Counted from the first letter of the stretch, positions 44,828-53,402 are shown. The stretch: 64,000 nucleotides of DNA from Coleofasciculaceae cyanobacterium (GCA_036703275.1 DATNPK010000108.1:62001-126000); one strand, 5' to 3'. Notes: generated by a model not told the origin, from the sequence alone. Program-made: numbers and translations.

Positions 44828-44910
44828 TTTTCAGTTGAGTAGAACACACAAGTTTAATCTCAAAAGCTAATAGCTAATAGCTAGTTAATCAACAACGTAG
44901 TCTATCAAGC

Positions 44911-46098
44911 ATGAAAACTGCTGAAAAATCCGTAATGAGCGATCGCATATCTTACCTGCTTGTTGCTTTTGTTGTGTCTATTTGTCTATCAATCGGCATG
45001 AGTCAAGCTATGGCAACAGACGGACATTTAGCTAGAGCAACTGAATATAACTGGAATTTACCAGAGTGGACACCAAAACCCATAGTCCCTAAAAACAATC
45101 CGATGACTGCGGAGAAAGTTGAATTAGGCAGACAACTTTTTTATGAACCACGTCTATCGATTACGGGGGAATATTCTTGTGCTTCTTGTCACAAGCAGTC
45201 TTTAGCCTTTACCGATGGTAAGCCAGTAGCATTGGGTTCAACTAACGAACAGCATTCTCGGAACTCGATGAGCTTGGCAAATGTCGCTTATAGCCCTGTG
45301 TTGACATGGGCTAATCCTCTAATCACTAGCTTAGAAAATCAGGCACTGATTCCAATTTTTGGCGAACATCCGCTGGAGATGGGCATGGTGGGTAAAGAAC
45401 AGCAAATGATTCAATGGATAAAAAATGATCCTGAATATCGTCATATGTTTAGTGGAGCATTCACCGAAGAACAGCCTGTTAATCTAAGTAATTTGACCAA
45501 AGCGATCGCCAGCTTTCAAAGAAGTCTCGTATCCTTTAATTCTCCTTACGATCGCTATCGTTATCAGGGAGAAACCAACGCTATTTCGGCTGCTGCTAAA
45601 CGAGGTGAAAAGCTATTTAATAGCGAACGCTTGGAATGTTTTCACTGTCATGGAGGAATCAACTTTAGCGATTCAGTCAAGCATGAAAATCTAGCATTTA
45701 CCGAGATCGCATTTCACAACACTGGTTTATATAATATCGATGGCGAGGGTAGTTATCCGCCACAAAATACGGGAATTAAGGAATTTACCCAAAAAGCCAA
45801 GGACATGGGGCGATTTAAAGCTCCTAGCCTGCGTAACATTGCTTTGACTGCACCCTATATGCACGATGGTAGCGTGGCTACTTTACAGAATGCGATCGCT
45901 CACTATCAGGCTGGAGGTAGAACTATCACCGCAGGAGAATGGACAGGAGTAGGTAGTGCCAATCCTTATAAAAGCGGGTTCGTTAAGGGGTTTAAAATTA
46001 CCGATACAGAAATAGATGATTTAATTGCGTTTTTGCAGAGTCTAACGGATGAGGAATTTATTACCAATCCTGCCTACAGCGATCCTAATGAATTTTAA
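44911..46098 (+). CDS. mbnH: MbnH-family di-heme enzyme (cytochrome c peroxidase-like)
   Basis: 395 residues. An N-terminal hydrophobic segment (ISYLLVAFVVSICLSIGMSQAMA, about 13-35) exports it to the periplasm. Two c-type heme motifs are seen: CASCH at 90-94 and CFHCH at 243-247. ELGRQLFYEPRLSITGEYSC, LANVAYSPVLTWANP, GEHPLEMGM, APSLRNIALTAPYMHDGS and LIAFLQSL are shared with MauG/CCP-type enzymes. MbnH is known to form a bis-Fe(IV)-type state and to oxidise a Trp of MbnP. The C-terminal 14 nt overlap the convergent DUF2993 gene. Confidence 0.9.
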   Translation: MKTAEKSVMSDRISYLLVAFVVSICLSIGMSQAMATDGHLARATEYNWNLPEWTPKPIVPKNNPMTAEKVELGRQLFYEPRLSITGEYSCASCHKQSLAFTDGKPVALGSTNEQHSRNSMSLANVAYSPVLTWANPLITSLENQALIPIFGEHPLEMGMVGKEQQMIQWIKNDPEYRHMFSGAFTEEQPVNLSNLTKAIASFQRSLVSFNSPYDRYRYQGETNAISAAAKRGEKLFNSERLECFHCHGGINFSDSVKHENLAFTEIAFHNTGLYNIDGEGSYPPQNTGIKEFTQKAKDMGRFKAPSLRNIALTAPYMHDGSVATLQNAIAHYQAGGRTITAGEWTGVGSANPYKSGFVKGFKITDTEIDDLIAFLQSLTDEEFITNPAYSDPNEF

Positions 46099-46759
46099 TT
46101 ACTCCCGAACAGATTATTTGCTCAGATTCAATAATTAGTTGTGCGATCGCGACATCTATTCCTAGATCGATTTTGAGTTCATTAGCAACAGATTGATGAT
46201 TAATTTTCAATGGAGATAGGCACAGGGTATGACTGTCTGCCAAACTTATTCCTGTAGACAAACAAAGTTCCCTAGTTTCTCCTGAAGCATCTTGATACGT
46301 ACCTGTGAAGTTTAAACTTTGATTAGCGATCGCAATACTGCACCATTCAATTGCCAGATCGCTTAATTCTGTTGAAGAATTATTAATTTGCTGTGGTGCT
46401 AAGAACATTTGCCATAAGTCATCCAACCCGCTTTGCAATAGCGGAGAATCTAAAGAAGCTGGTAAATCTTGAGCATCCAGTCTAAGCTGAATCTCGACCA
46501 CAACTGGTTCAAGGAGTTTCAAAGGTTGCTTGATCATCACCTCTGACAAATTAAAGGCAATATCTGAACCATTGAGTTCAATTTGACGCATATAAAGCCC
46601 TTTATAGACAGCACGACTACAGCTAAGAAAAATTTGCGGAATATATCCCTGAAGAATTTGCTTATTTTTGCCTAGAATTTTCACCTGCAAATCTTCTACG
46701 CGCTCAACTTGCGATCGCAAATAAAGCTTGACTGCGGTAGACAATAATTTACTAATCAC
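46085..46759 (-). CDS. DUF2993 (LmeA-like) lipid-binding domain protein
   Basis: 224 residues. ISKLLSTAVKLYLRSQVERVEDLQVKILGKNKQILQGYIPQIFLSCSRAVYKGLYMRQIELNGSDIAFN is the typical cyanobacterial DUF2993 N-terminus, followed by alternating beta strands. The fold is a tubular lipid-binding kind related to LmeA of mycobacteria. No cleavable signal peptide is obvious, although the first helix is amphipathic and may bind membrane. It overlaps the 3' end of mbnH tail to tail. Confidence 0.75.
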   Translation of the reverse strand: MISKLLSTAVKLYLRSQVERVEDLQVKILGKNKQILQGYIPQIFLSCSRAVYKGLYMRQIELNGSDIAFNLSEVMIKQPLKLLEPVVVEIQLRLDAQDLPASLDSPLLQSGLDDLWQMFLAPQQINNSSTELSDLAIEWCSIAIANQSLNFTGTYQDASGETRELCLSTGISLADSHTLCLSPLKINHQSVANELKIDLGIDVAIAQLIIESEQIICSGVIKIH

Positions 46760-46866
46760 TAAATAAACTTAAAATTTTTCCCAAAATAAATCAATCCAGA
46801 ACTTTGGTCAATCAATTTAAGAGAGTGAAAGCAAAATTTCTGTCTGGGCAAAGCACTGACTTGCGC

Positions 46867-48291
46867 CTAACTATTTGATGCTGTTTCAGATTCGAGAACT
46901 TCTCGCGCCGTAATTCCATCTCCCTGAAAGCCAAAATACCATAGTGAAGCCGCAGCTTCTGCTCTAGTTACGGGTTTTTTGGGTTGAAAAAGAGTAGTAT
47001 AGCCAAAAATACGCCTGATATTTGAGCGATCGCCATTTTGAAAATCTGCATATAAGGCTCTAACGGCAGAAGAATCAATATTTTCTACATCTTGAAATCC
47101 CCAACTTTCTTCTACAGCTTCAATAGATGCCTTCGGAAGAGACTGGCGCGTATCTAATGGTACTTTCCAGGTAACTAAATCTTCTCTAATTAAAGGTGCA
47201 TCTGGTCTAAAAAGCAGGTTAGTATTGTCTTCGGTTAATCGAGAAGGGATCAATCCTGCCTCGGCTAAACTTTGGATTGCTGCAAAGTCTGGATCGTTTG
47301 CTTTGACATCTTGAAAGGCTGGCTGATTAGTTTTAGTCGCAACGTAAATTTTCTTACCTGGATTATCGCTATAGTACCGATTGTTAGCCGTAATTAGCCA
47401 ACGCGCATATTCTCCGCGAGTAATTATTTCATTGGGAGCAAATTTCGACAGCTCAACGTTAGCCTCACCAGTATAAGGAGTCAAAATTCCCAAGGCGGCA
47501 ACTGATTCTAAAGGTTGCTGCAATTGTTCTGAGACTTCATTTAAATCAGTAAAATCAGCAGCATTAGATGAATCAAAATAGTTATTATCATTCTGCTGAG
47601 TAGCTTTAGGTTGAGCTTTAGCCTGATTATTTTTAGGTTGCTCGCTATTTTCAGCAGCATTGCTCGCCTGAGAGATAGCCGACTTAGGGATGTCTTGCGA
47701 TTGGGGATGATAAATCACCTCCAGCTGTGTTTTGGTGCTGTCCGATTCAGAATCGGCAGTTGATTGCAAAAGAGTAAGTTCGGCTCTAAGATCGTCTTTA
47801 ATGGCGATCGCTCTGGCTATTTTTTGCTGGGGATTAATCATAAACGGTTGAATTATTTTCCAGTCGTTGGCTAATAATTCTGTCTGATAATAATCCGCGA
47901 CAGCCTTGCGGGTGTCAGTCGTGTTCCAAACTAGCATTCCTGAATTGTCGGCTTCTGACTTCATCTCTTGTAACTCAGCTTGAGGATAAACGGGAAAAGA
48001 GTCAGGAAAATTGAATGGTAGATCGTCAGCTTGAGTTTCTTGAGCGACTATTTTTTGCTCTGATGCAATATCACTGCCGTTGGCATCATTTCCTACTGCT
48101 TTGTTAGCTGAATCTTGAGATCGTTGTGGTTTAGTCGTATTTATTTGTCCAATCTTGGCCTCTTTCAATAGAGGATCGGCACTGACTAAACTTTCAATGG
48201 CTGCACTATTACTACAGCTAGCTAATAAAGATAATAAACTGGTTAATATAACTGCTTTAATCGCAGAATGATTATGGTGTTTCAATAGCAT
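46867..48291 (-). CDS. Lipoprotein with three S-layer homology (SLH) domains
   Basis: 474 residues. Lipoprotein signal SLLSLLASCSNSAA with Cys at about 26. A low-complexity Gln/Asn/Ser/Ala linker covers about 195-240. A domain at about 90-190 (FPVYPQAELQEMKSEADNSGMLVWNTTD..AVADYYQTELLANDWKI) has the form of a small periplasmic fold seen in DUF-type lipoproteins. SLH units at about 255-310, 325-380 and 395-465 (FQDVKANDPDFAAIQSLAEAGLIPS; FQDVENIDSSAVRALYADF; RAEAAASLWYFG). SLH proteins tie the cell envelope to peptidoglycan or its attached glycans. The region 48292-48516 upstream holds no gene. Confidence 0.85.
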   Translation of the reverse strand: MLLKHHNHSAIKAVILTSLLSLLASCSNSAAIESLVSADPLLKEAKIGQINTTKPQRSQDSANKAVGNDANGSDIASEQKIVAQETQADDLPFNFPDSFPVYPQAELQEMKSEADNSGMLVWNTTDTRKAVADYYQTELLANDWKIIQPFMINPQQKIARAIAIKDDLRAELTLLQSTADSESDSTKTQLEVIYHPQSQDIPKSAISQASNAAENSEQPKNNQAKAQPKATQQNDNNYFDSSNAADFTDLNEVSEQLQQPLESVAALGILTPYTGEANVELSKFAPNEIITRGEYARWLITANNRYYSDNPGKKIYVATKTNQPAFQDVKANDPDFAAIQSLAEAGLIPSRLTEDNTNLLFRPDAPLIREDLVTWKVPLDTRQSLPKASIEAVEESWGFQDVENIDSSAVRALYADFQNGDRSNIRRIFGYTTLFQPKKPVTRAEAAASLWYFGFQGDGITAREVLESETASNS

Positions 48292-48516
48292 GGCTACTTG
48301 CCAAATTTATAATTATTTAATTTTAATACTTTGAGCTAAATAACAAAATTTTAGTTACGTGGCGGATATTTTAATCAAGATGAGATTGTCCCAGGTATAA
48401 GCTTATTTTAACGTTCATTTTTTAACTCAAACCCTTATACAGCATTAAAACCAATCGTAATTACCCTACCTATTCAATCGGTAATTATATTGATTATCAT
48501 AAAAATAGAATTACTA

Positions 48517-48592
48517 AATCGTTCATCTTTTCTGTCGTTTAAGGAAAGACGGAAGTAAGGAATAATTCAAGCATCCTGAAGGAACGCACCTC
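48517..48592 (+). ncRNA. Glutamine riboswitch (glnA / Downstream-peptide RNA family)
   Basis: The sequence ATCGTTCATC (48518-48527), the stem CTTTTC...GGAAAG, then GACGGAAGTAAGG (48548-48560), and CCTGAAGGAACGCACC (48575-48590) reproduces the conserved core of the cyanobacterial glutamine aptamer. CGTTC at its start pairs with GAACG near its end (helix P1). It lies 30 nt upstream of the DUF4278 gene start. In cyanobacteria these RNAs turn genes of nitrogen metabolism on when glutamine is high. Identification is by recalled consensus; an Infernal search would confirm it. Confidence 0.85.
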
Positions 48593-48621
48593 ATAACGGC
48601 ACAGTAACAGAGGTGAAAGCA

Positions 48622-48990
48622 ATGAAGCTAACTTATCGAGGAGTCCAATATCAAGAAGAAAATCACAATTCTTCAAACTCAGTAGTAGCAATACAGAACC
48701 AAGAGATTATTTATCGGGGAAATTCTCTCAAAGTCAGAATTAAGCCTAAATTTCCTTGGTTAAACTACATCAAACAGCTATTTCGCCAGTCTGAATCAAA
48801 ACCAGTTTTCGATCCAATTACATTTTGGTACGCTCATAAAAGGAAATTCATCGAAAGTTGTTGGTTTGCAGACGATGTAGAAAAACTAGATCGCGCTTGG
48901 GATTTGACTTTGGCAATGGAAAAAGCCAAGTCTTCAAAATCAAAGCAGAAAACTAAACTAAAATATCGTGGTGTAACTTATTATAAATAA
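48622..48990 (+). CDS. DUF4278 protein under a glutamine riboswitch (PirA-like)
   Basis: 122 residues from the ATG at 48622. An in-frame GTG at 48613 is less likely, because AGAGG (48609-48613) is well spaced for the ATG. The N-terminus MKLTYRGVQYQ and the C-terminus KLKYRGVTYYK both carry the DUF4278 strand motif, so the protein starts and ends with a copy. In between is a charged region, with IYRGNSLKVRIKPK making a third weaker match. The small PII-binding regulator PirA of Synechocystis belongs to this family. With the riboswitch in front, a role in nitrogen control is a sound guess, but the larger size means the function may differ. Confidence 0.7.
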   Translation: MKLTYRGVQYQEENHNSSNSVVAIQNQEIIYRGNSLKVRIKPKFPWLNYIKQLFRQSESKPVFDPITFWYAHKRKFIESCWFADDVEKLDRAWDLTLAMEKAKSSKSKQKTKLKYRGVTYYK

Positions 48991-49029
48991 TGCCTGATGT
49001 GAATTACTTCGTTGAGATTCAACAATTTT

Positions 49030-49060
49030 TAGCTATCAGCTATTAGCTTATTAGCTATTA
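49030..49060. repeat. Heptamer short tandem repeat (AGCTATT type)
   Basis: AGCTATCAGCTATTAGCTTA followed by TTAGCTATTA is a degenerate tract of a 7-base unit, between the DUF4278 gene and the next operon. Confidence 0.6.
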
Positions 49061-49204
49061 CGATTTGGGGGACGAATGGGTGTAAAATTTGGTTCAATAA
49101 GCGATCGCTTTTACTTATTTTGCTGCTTGACGATCGCGATCGCTTTTTAATTGATAAAACATACTTAAAATTAGACCAATCCTCACTAATTTTGAGATTT
49201 AGCC

Positions 49205-49705
49205 GTGAATAAAAAAAAGGCGATTGAATTACTTAATCATGAAGGTTGGACGAAAGCCGATGCTCAAAGAGCTTTAGAATCAATTAATTTTAAAACTAAT
49301 ATAGATATTGATGAATTGTTTGTTCGTCGTGCTGCATCGCAGTTTGCTGGCGCGGAATTATCCAATCGTCAAAATCTTCAGCGCGCCCAAAAAGCTATGG
49401 TCACTAAGCGCAATAATCAAATTCAGTCATATATTGTGCAGATAGAAGAACTTACTCTAAAAATAGGCAGCAGCAATGGCGAAAATTCAGCAGAACTAGA
49501 AAAGCAAGTTAAGGAACTCAAAGGTAAAATAAGTAACCTAGTCGAAGCCAATGAAGTTCTAAAAAAAGACAATAAAAATCTTAAAAATATAGTTGATGAA
49601 ATTAGATTTAAATTAACTGTACAAATTAAAGATATTTTTAAACTTAATAATATATTGGAAATTAGACAACGCTTGATGAACTTACTAAAATCTACTTTAG
49701 GTTAA
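49205..49705 (+). CDS. Coiled-coil protein of unknown function
   Basis: 166 residues, GTG start. The N-terminal 50 residues (KKKAIELLNHEGWTKADAQRALESINFKTNIDID) look like a three-helix UBA-type or DNA-binding bundle. The region about 75-150 is a coiled coil rich in Lys, Glu and Leu (ELEKQVKELKGKISNLVEAN). I recognise no family. The next gene begins 6 nt after its stop and the HNH nuclease gene follows, so the three form an operon. Confidence 0.6.
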   Translation: MNKKKAIELLNHEGWTKADAQRALESINFKTNIDIDELFVRRAASQFAGAELSNRQNLQRAQKAMVTKRNNQIQSYIVQIEELTLKIGSSNGENSAELEKQVKELKGKISNLVEANEVLKKDNKNLKNIVDEIRFKLTVQIKDIFKLNNILEIRQRLMNLLKSTLG

Positions 49706-49711
49706 TCAATA

Positions 49712-50092
49712 ATGAGCAGTAAAACATCATCAGCAAAAACTTTTCGAGGCATGAATTACCGCAAAGTTCAGCGTAAAAACTCTCGCGATCGCCAGCAATT
49801 AACTAAAGAAAATCAAACTTGGCTTAAGGCGCATAAGTATCGTAATCTTGGCTGGACTAATGTGATTAGGCTATTTAATAAAATTAGAGAATTTCAAGAA
49901 CAAGAAATAATTAAAAGCTTGAGTCTGGAAGAATTATTTATCGAGGCTGACCGTATTGGTAATAAATATTTCAATAGCCAAGAAATTAACCAGCGTAATC
50001 AAAGAATTGCTCAAGAATTAGATGAAATTGCTGATATTATCGACAGTCAGTACCCCGATCGAAAGCTAGAAATAATTGACTATAGTAAATGA
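49712..50092 (+). CDS. Small DUF4278-like protein, partner of the HNH nuclease gene
   Basis: 126 residues. The N-terminus (KTFRGMNYRKV) is a weak DUF4278-type strand motif as in the gene at 48622. The segment LEELFIEADRIGNKYFNSQEINQR near 77-100 resembles LSELFKLADTIGSRRYHRLTTQDLN at the N-terminus of the following HNH protein. The rest is helical and charged. It may be a binding or immunity partner of the nuclease; nothing in the sequence proves this. Confidence 0.55.
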   Translation: MSSKTSSAKTFRGMNYRKVQRKNSRDRQQLTKENQTWLKAHKYRNLGWTNVIRLFNKIREFQEQEIIKSLSLEELFIEADRIGNKYFNSQEINQRNQRIAQELDEIADIIDSQYPDRKLEIIDYSK

Positions 50093-50109
50093 ATTTATAT
50101 TAATTAATC

Positions 50110-50553
50110 ATGGATTTAGAAAATAAAGAATTAAGCGAACTTTTTAAATTAGCCGATACAATTGGTAGTCGCAGATATCATCGACTAACAACCCAAGACT
50201 TAAATGATTATCTAAAATACGATCGCTGGCGATATATAAATGGCGATTTTGAATGTGGCACTACTGCCGAAAGCAGAGCTTGGGTAAAAGAACATTCTGA
50301 CTGGTATTGCCCAATTTGTAGCGAAAAATATGGCGATCGCAAAGGTAAAACTATCGATCATAAATTACCGCGATCGCAATATCCTTGGTTATCTTTAGAA
50401 TGGTCAAATCTTTGGGTTATTTGTCGTGTCTGTAACCGCGAAAAAGGAGAAAGGCACTGGTACGAATACGAACAATATATGTATCAAAAATATCCCCAAG
50501 ATTATCCTGTAATCAAGACTGCTCGTCCAATCGAGCTACTGAATCTAAAGTAA
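50110..50553 (+). CDS. HNH endonuclease
   Basis: 147 residues. An N-terminal helical part (about 1-45) is shared with the preceding protein. The HNH core has CPIC near 67-70, KTIDHKLPRSQYPWLSLEWSNLWVICRVCNREKG near 80-115 with the catalytic His of DHK, the Asn of SNLW and a second CxxC. It could cut DNA as a homing-type, phage-type or defence nuclease. It is 17 nt after the preceding gene. Confidence 0.8.
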   Translation: MDLENKELSELFKLADTIGSRRYHRLTTQDLNDYLKYDRWRYINGDFECGTTAESRAWVKEHSDWYCPICSEKYGDRKGKTIDHKLPRSQYPWLSLEWSNLWVICRVCNREKGERHWYEYEQYMYQKYPQDYPVIKTARPIELLNLK

Positions 50554-50620
50554 AAATTTATTTCCCTACCAAAGCGATCGCTCACCAGAGGTAAAATATT
50601 TAATCGGCGATTGCTAATTT

Positions 50621-52123
50621 TTAACGACGATATATTTGCGTTTTTCTCGCTTCAGAACGCAAACGCTCTCTTGTCGCTTTGCTTCCTCCTGTCAGATTAG
50701 AAACAATAATAAATGCGGCTAATCCTACTAAAGGACTAATCAAAGTCGGGAAACCATCAAAATCCGCCGTAAAAATACCGTTAGGAATATACAGTAACGT
50801 ATTGTCGATGCCAAATGTAATCGGCATTAACACAAATAATATTAGTCGCGTTAAAGAACCAAAAATAATACAGGATAGCGCACCCTGCCAAGTCGCTTTT
50901 GACCAGAATAAACCTCCAGCTAGAGGCACTAAAAGACCAGCAAATCCCAAATCGAAAGCTAATAATAGCAAAACTCCAGTTTGCGGTATTTTCAAGGCAA
51001 AAAAGACTCCCAACGCCGTAATCGCAAAAGCCATAACGCGGGTAACCAATAATAGTCTGTCACCTGCTACATTATGGTCGTCGGAACGAATACCAATTAT
51101 ATTGTGGGCAATCACCGAAGAAGTACCCAGAATTGCACCATCGGCAGTAGAAAGAGAAGCGGAAAGAATTGCCACAATTACCAAAAACCCTAATAAAGGA
51201 GGAACAATACCGTCAAGTAAAGCATAAAGAATTGGCCCTTCAGGTGTAATTCCTGCATCAGCCAGAATTTGGGGTGCAGAGAGGGCAATTAAAGAGAAAG
51301 GAATCCCAATAATTAACGTGCCAGCACAGCCGATTAAACAAGCTTTTTGGGCGGTTTCAGGACTCTCAGCCGCAAAAATACGCGCCATAAAATCGATCGC
51401 CACAATATCTCCCAATCCCAACGCTAGTAAAGTCGCCCAGTTAACCACTGCACCAGAAGCAGGATCGGTTAATTGTGCTAAAGCAAAAGGACCAGTATCG
51501 GCAGATATATCTAAACCAAAGTTAAAAGCCATAAAAGCTAATAACGCTAAAGAACCGATAAAAGCAATACTCACCTGGATCGCATCGGTATAAGCCACGG
51601 CAAATAGCCCGCCACTAGCAGTATAGATAAAGACGACAATTGCCAATAGCATTACCCCAGCCGTATAGCTTGTGCCTAAAAAGGCTTCAAATAAGTATCC
51701 TCCCGCCACTAAGTTACCAGCCAGCAGAAAGGAAAAGCTTAACACCATTAAACAAGATGCCACTACTTCGGTTTGGCGATTGTATTTAACTCGATAAAAA
51801 TCTGGCAGGGTAATTAAACCCATGCGGTTCATCGGTTTAGCAAAAAATAGAGCGGTTAAAAATAAGCACAGTGCTAATCCAATTGGTAAAGATGCACCAG
51901 CCCAAAAACCGAACTCGGCTGCTAAATCTGTATTACCCAAAGTAGCGTTAGAGTCTACCGACTGTGCCATTAAGGTTGCTGCTGCTAAAGGTAATACCAA
52001 TCCTCGTCCAGCAATTAAATAGTTTTCGCTATCTCCCTTAACTTGTTTAGCTGCCCACATTCCAATCGCTAGAGTAGCGACTAAAAACAGGATAATTCCC
52101 CAGAACATTAATTTTTCTGTCAT
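50621..52123 (-). CDS. Sodium:solute symporter (SSS family), candidate guanidine-operon transporter
   Basis: 500 residues with about 13 membrane helices. LVATLAIGMWAAKQVKGDSENYLIAGRGLVLPLAAATLMAQSVDSNATLGN near 15-65 carries the SSS hallmark with an unwound first helix, and SLSTADGAILGTSSVIAHNI near 320-340 holds the Ser/Thr residues of the second Na+ site. Family members carry proline, urea, sugars, iodide and other solutes. It is the last gene of the minus-strand run that starts with the guanidine riboswitch, 90 nt after ghaB. The spacer has a stem-loop and a GGTCAATTTTGACC palindrome just before the AGGAGT ribosome-binding site. Uptake of guanidine or urea is a reasoned guess. Confidence 0.85.
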   Translation of the reverse strand: MTEKLMFWGIILFLVATLAIGMWAAKQVKGDSENYLIAGRGLVLPLAAATLMAQSVDSNATLGNTDLAAEFGFWAGASLPIGLALCLFLTALFFAKPMNRMGLITLPDFYRVKYNRQTEVVASCLMVLSFSFLLAGNLVAGGYLFEAFLGTSYTAGVMLLAIVVFIYTASGGLFAVAYTDAIQVSIAFIGSLALLAFMAFNFGLDISADTGPFALAQLTDPASGAVVNWATLLALGLGDIVAIDFMARIFAAESPETAQKACLIGCAGTLIIGIPFSLIALSAPQILADAGITPEGPILYALLDGIVPPLLGFLVIVAILSASLSTADGAILGTSSVIAHNIIGIRSDDHNVAGDRLLLVTRVMAFAITALGVFFALKIPQTGVLLLLAFDLGFAGLLVPLAGGLFWSKATWQGALSCIIFGSLTRLILFVLMPITFGIDNTLLYIPNGIFTADFDGFPTLISPLVGLAAFIIVSNLTGGSKATRERLRSEARKTQIYRR

Positions 52124-52133
52124 AATGACTCCT

Positions 52134-52147
52134 GGTCAATTTTGACC
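52134..52147. promoter_or_regulatory. Perfect palindrome before the symporter gene
   Basis: GGTCAATTTTGACC (arms GGTCAA/TTGACC) lies directly upstream of the AGGAGT ribosome-binding site of the symporter gene on the minus strand. It may be an operator or a hairpin affecting translation. Confidence 0.4.
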
Positions 52148-52165
52148 ATATAACTTTTTTCAACT

Positions 52166-52210
52166 AGAGCGATAGGAGTCCTGCCAAGAATTACCAATCG
52201 CTCTTTTTTT
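52166..52210. other. Stem-loop between ghaB and the symporter gene
   Basis: AGAGCGAT (52166-52173) and ATCGCTCT (52197-52204) pair. Seven Ts follow on the plus strand, so it looks like a plus-strand terminator, yet no plus-strand gene leads into it. On the minus-strand message it would be a stem-loop without a U-run, which might adjust expression of the symporter relative to the chaperones. Confidence 0.5.
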
Positions 52211-52213
52211 GCT

Positions 52214-52915
52214 TTAATTTTGTCTGGTTAATTGTTTAGTTTGATGGCGTTGAACGATATTCTTTACCCAATCAAACCACTGTTCTAGACCTTCTCCTGT
52301 TTTCCCTGAGAGATAAATGATCGTTACCTTGGGATTGATTTGTCGTACATTAGCAGCAATGCGATTCAGGTCAACATCTAAATATGGTGCTAAATCGGTT
52401 TTGGTAATCAATAAGCAATCTGCCTCTTGGAACATTACAGGATACTTCAAAGGTTTGTCTTCTCCTTCAGTGACGCTGAGTAGAGCAACCTTGGCATGTT
52501 CTCCTACTTCAAATTCGGCGGGACAAACTAAGTTACCGACGTTTTCCACCAAAGCTAAATCGAAATCGCTTGGATTGTATTGATGTTCTAAAGTATGGAT
52601 GCCTCCTGCAACCATCTTGGAATCCAAATGGCAAGAACGCCCCGTATTAATCGCAATTACGGGAACGTCATATTGACGAAGGCGATCGGCATCTAGTTCG
52701 GTAGTCATATCTCCTTCAATTACGACCATTTTGAATTTAGCTTTTAAAGTTTTTAAAGTTTGTTCGAGAAGAACAGTTTTTCCCGCCCCAGGACTGCTCA
52801 TAATATTGAGACAGGTAATCCCCCAGCGATCGAAATGCTGGCGATTATGGTCTGCGCCTGCTTGGTTGGCATGAAGTAGATTGAGTTCAATTGCAGCGTC
52901 GAATGTTTGGTGCAT
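52214..52915 (-). CDS. ghaB: HypB-like nickel-insertion GTPase (GhaB)
   Basis: 233 residues. Walker A SPGAGKT near 41-47, [16 protein letters not shown] (switch region), [11 protein letters not shown] near 93-103 with the metal-binding Cys-His pair, [17 protein letters not shown] and [13 protein letters not shown] for guanine recognition. No His-rich tail and no N-terminal CxxCGC motif are present, so it is the short kind of HypB. Next to ghaA and a GdmH-type hydrolase, it most likely loads Ni2+ into that hydrolase, not into a hydrogenase; no hydrogenase gene is in view. Confidence 0.87.
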   Translation of the reverse strand: MHQTFDAAIELNLLHANQAGADHNRQHFDRWGITCLNIMSSPGAGKTVLLEQTLKTLKAKFKMVVIEGDMTTELDADRLRQYDVPVIAINTGRSCHLDSKMVAGGIHTLEHQYNPSDFDLALVENVGNLVCPAEFEVGEHAKVALLSVTEGEDKPLKYPVMFQEADCLLITKTDLAPYLDVDLNRIAANVRQINPKVTIIYLSGKTGEGLEQWFDWVKNIVQRHQTKQLTRQN

Positions 52916-52941
52916 TGTTTTTGGTTAATAGTATTTATTAA

Positions 52942-53337
52942 TCATTTATCCGTAAGGGCGGTGCGCGAACTGCCCTTGCAGGTATCTAGAGAAGAATATT
53001 CAATGCGATCGATTTTTAGTTCTCGACCAGAGCGAATATCTTCCATAGGTGAATTACAATCAGGACAACTGTATTGCAGTCCAATTTGGGGTTTATATTC
53101 TTGTTGGCAACTATGACAAAAAGCAATCAAAGCAATATCACGAATAGTTAGTTCTACTCCTTCTAAAAAGGTATTGCGGGTTTGAACTTCAAAAGCAAAC
53201 TGCAAACTAACTGGTTCGACACAGGTAAATTCGCCAACTATCAAAGAAATTTTTTCTATTTTTGGTTGTTCTGGTTGAGAATAATACCAATCTTTAACCG
53301 TCAGGATTAAAGCCTTGGTCATATCAGTTTCGTGCAT
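52942..53337 (-). CDS. ghaA: HypA-like nickel chaperone (GhaA)
   Basis: 131 residues. The N-terminus MHET offers the conserved Met-His-Glu nickel site. A zinc ribbon is made by CHSC at 74-77 and CPDC at 91-94. The C-terminal tail (DTCKGSSRTALTDK) extends a few residues past the usual end. It lies 26 nt before ghaB, so the two genes are co-transcribed. In Synechocystis the HypA/HypB paralogues beside the guanidine hydrolase are required for its activity. Confidence 0.87.
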   Translation of the reverse strand: MHETDMTKALILTVKDWYYSQPEQPKIEKISLIVGEFTCVEPVSLQFAFEVQTRNTFLEGVELTIRDIALIAFCHSCQQEYKPQIGLQYSCPDCNSPMEDIRSGRELKIDRIEYSSLDTCKGSSRTALTDK

Positions 53338-53402
53338 ATTTTTAGTTATTATTAAATAGGCATTCGCCCTGGCTCGATAATCATAAATAAACTACATTCG
53401 GT

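Noticed and set aside
48457-48469. GTAATTACCCTAC as an NtcA site before the DUF4278 gene
   Set aside because: The spacing is GTA-N7-TAC; NtcA sites are GTA-N8-TAC. It is a near miss and no well-placed -10 box follows at the usual distance.
50679-51227. Plus-strand 182-codon open frame opposite the symporter
   Set aside because: It is antisense to a clearly conserved membrane protein and its residues show no domain pattern; it is a shadow frame.
52214-53337. HypA/HypB as evidence of a [NiFe]-hydrogenase locus
   Set aside because: No hydrogenase structural or other hyp genes are in the window, and the pair lies in the guanidine-riboswitch operon, which matches GhaA/GhaB.
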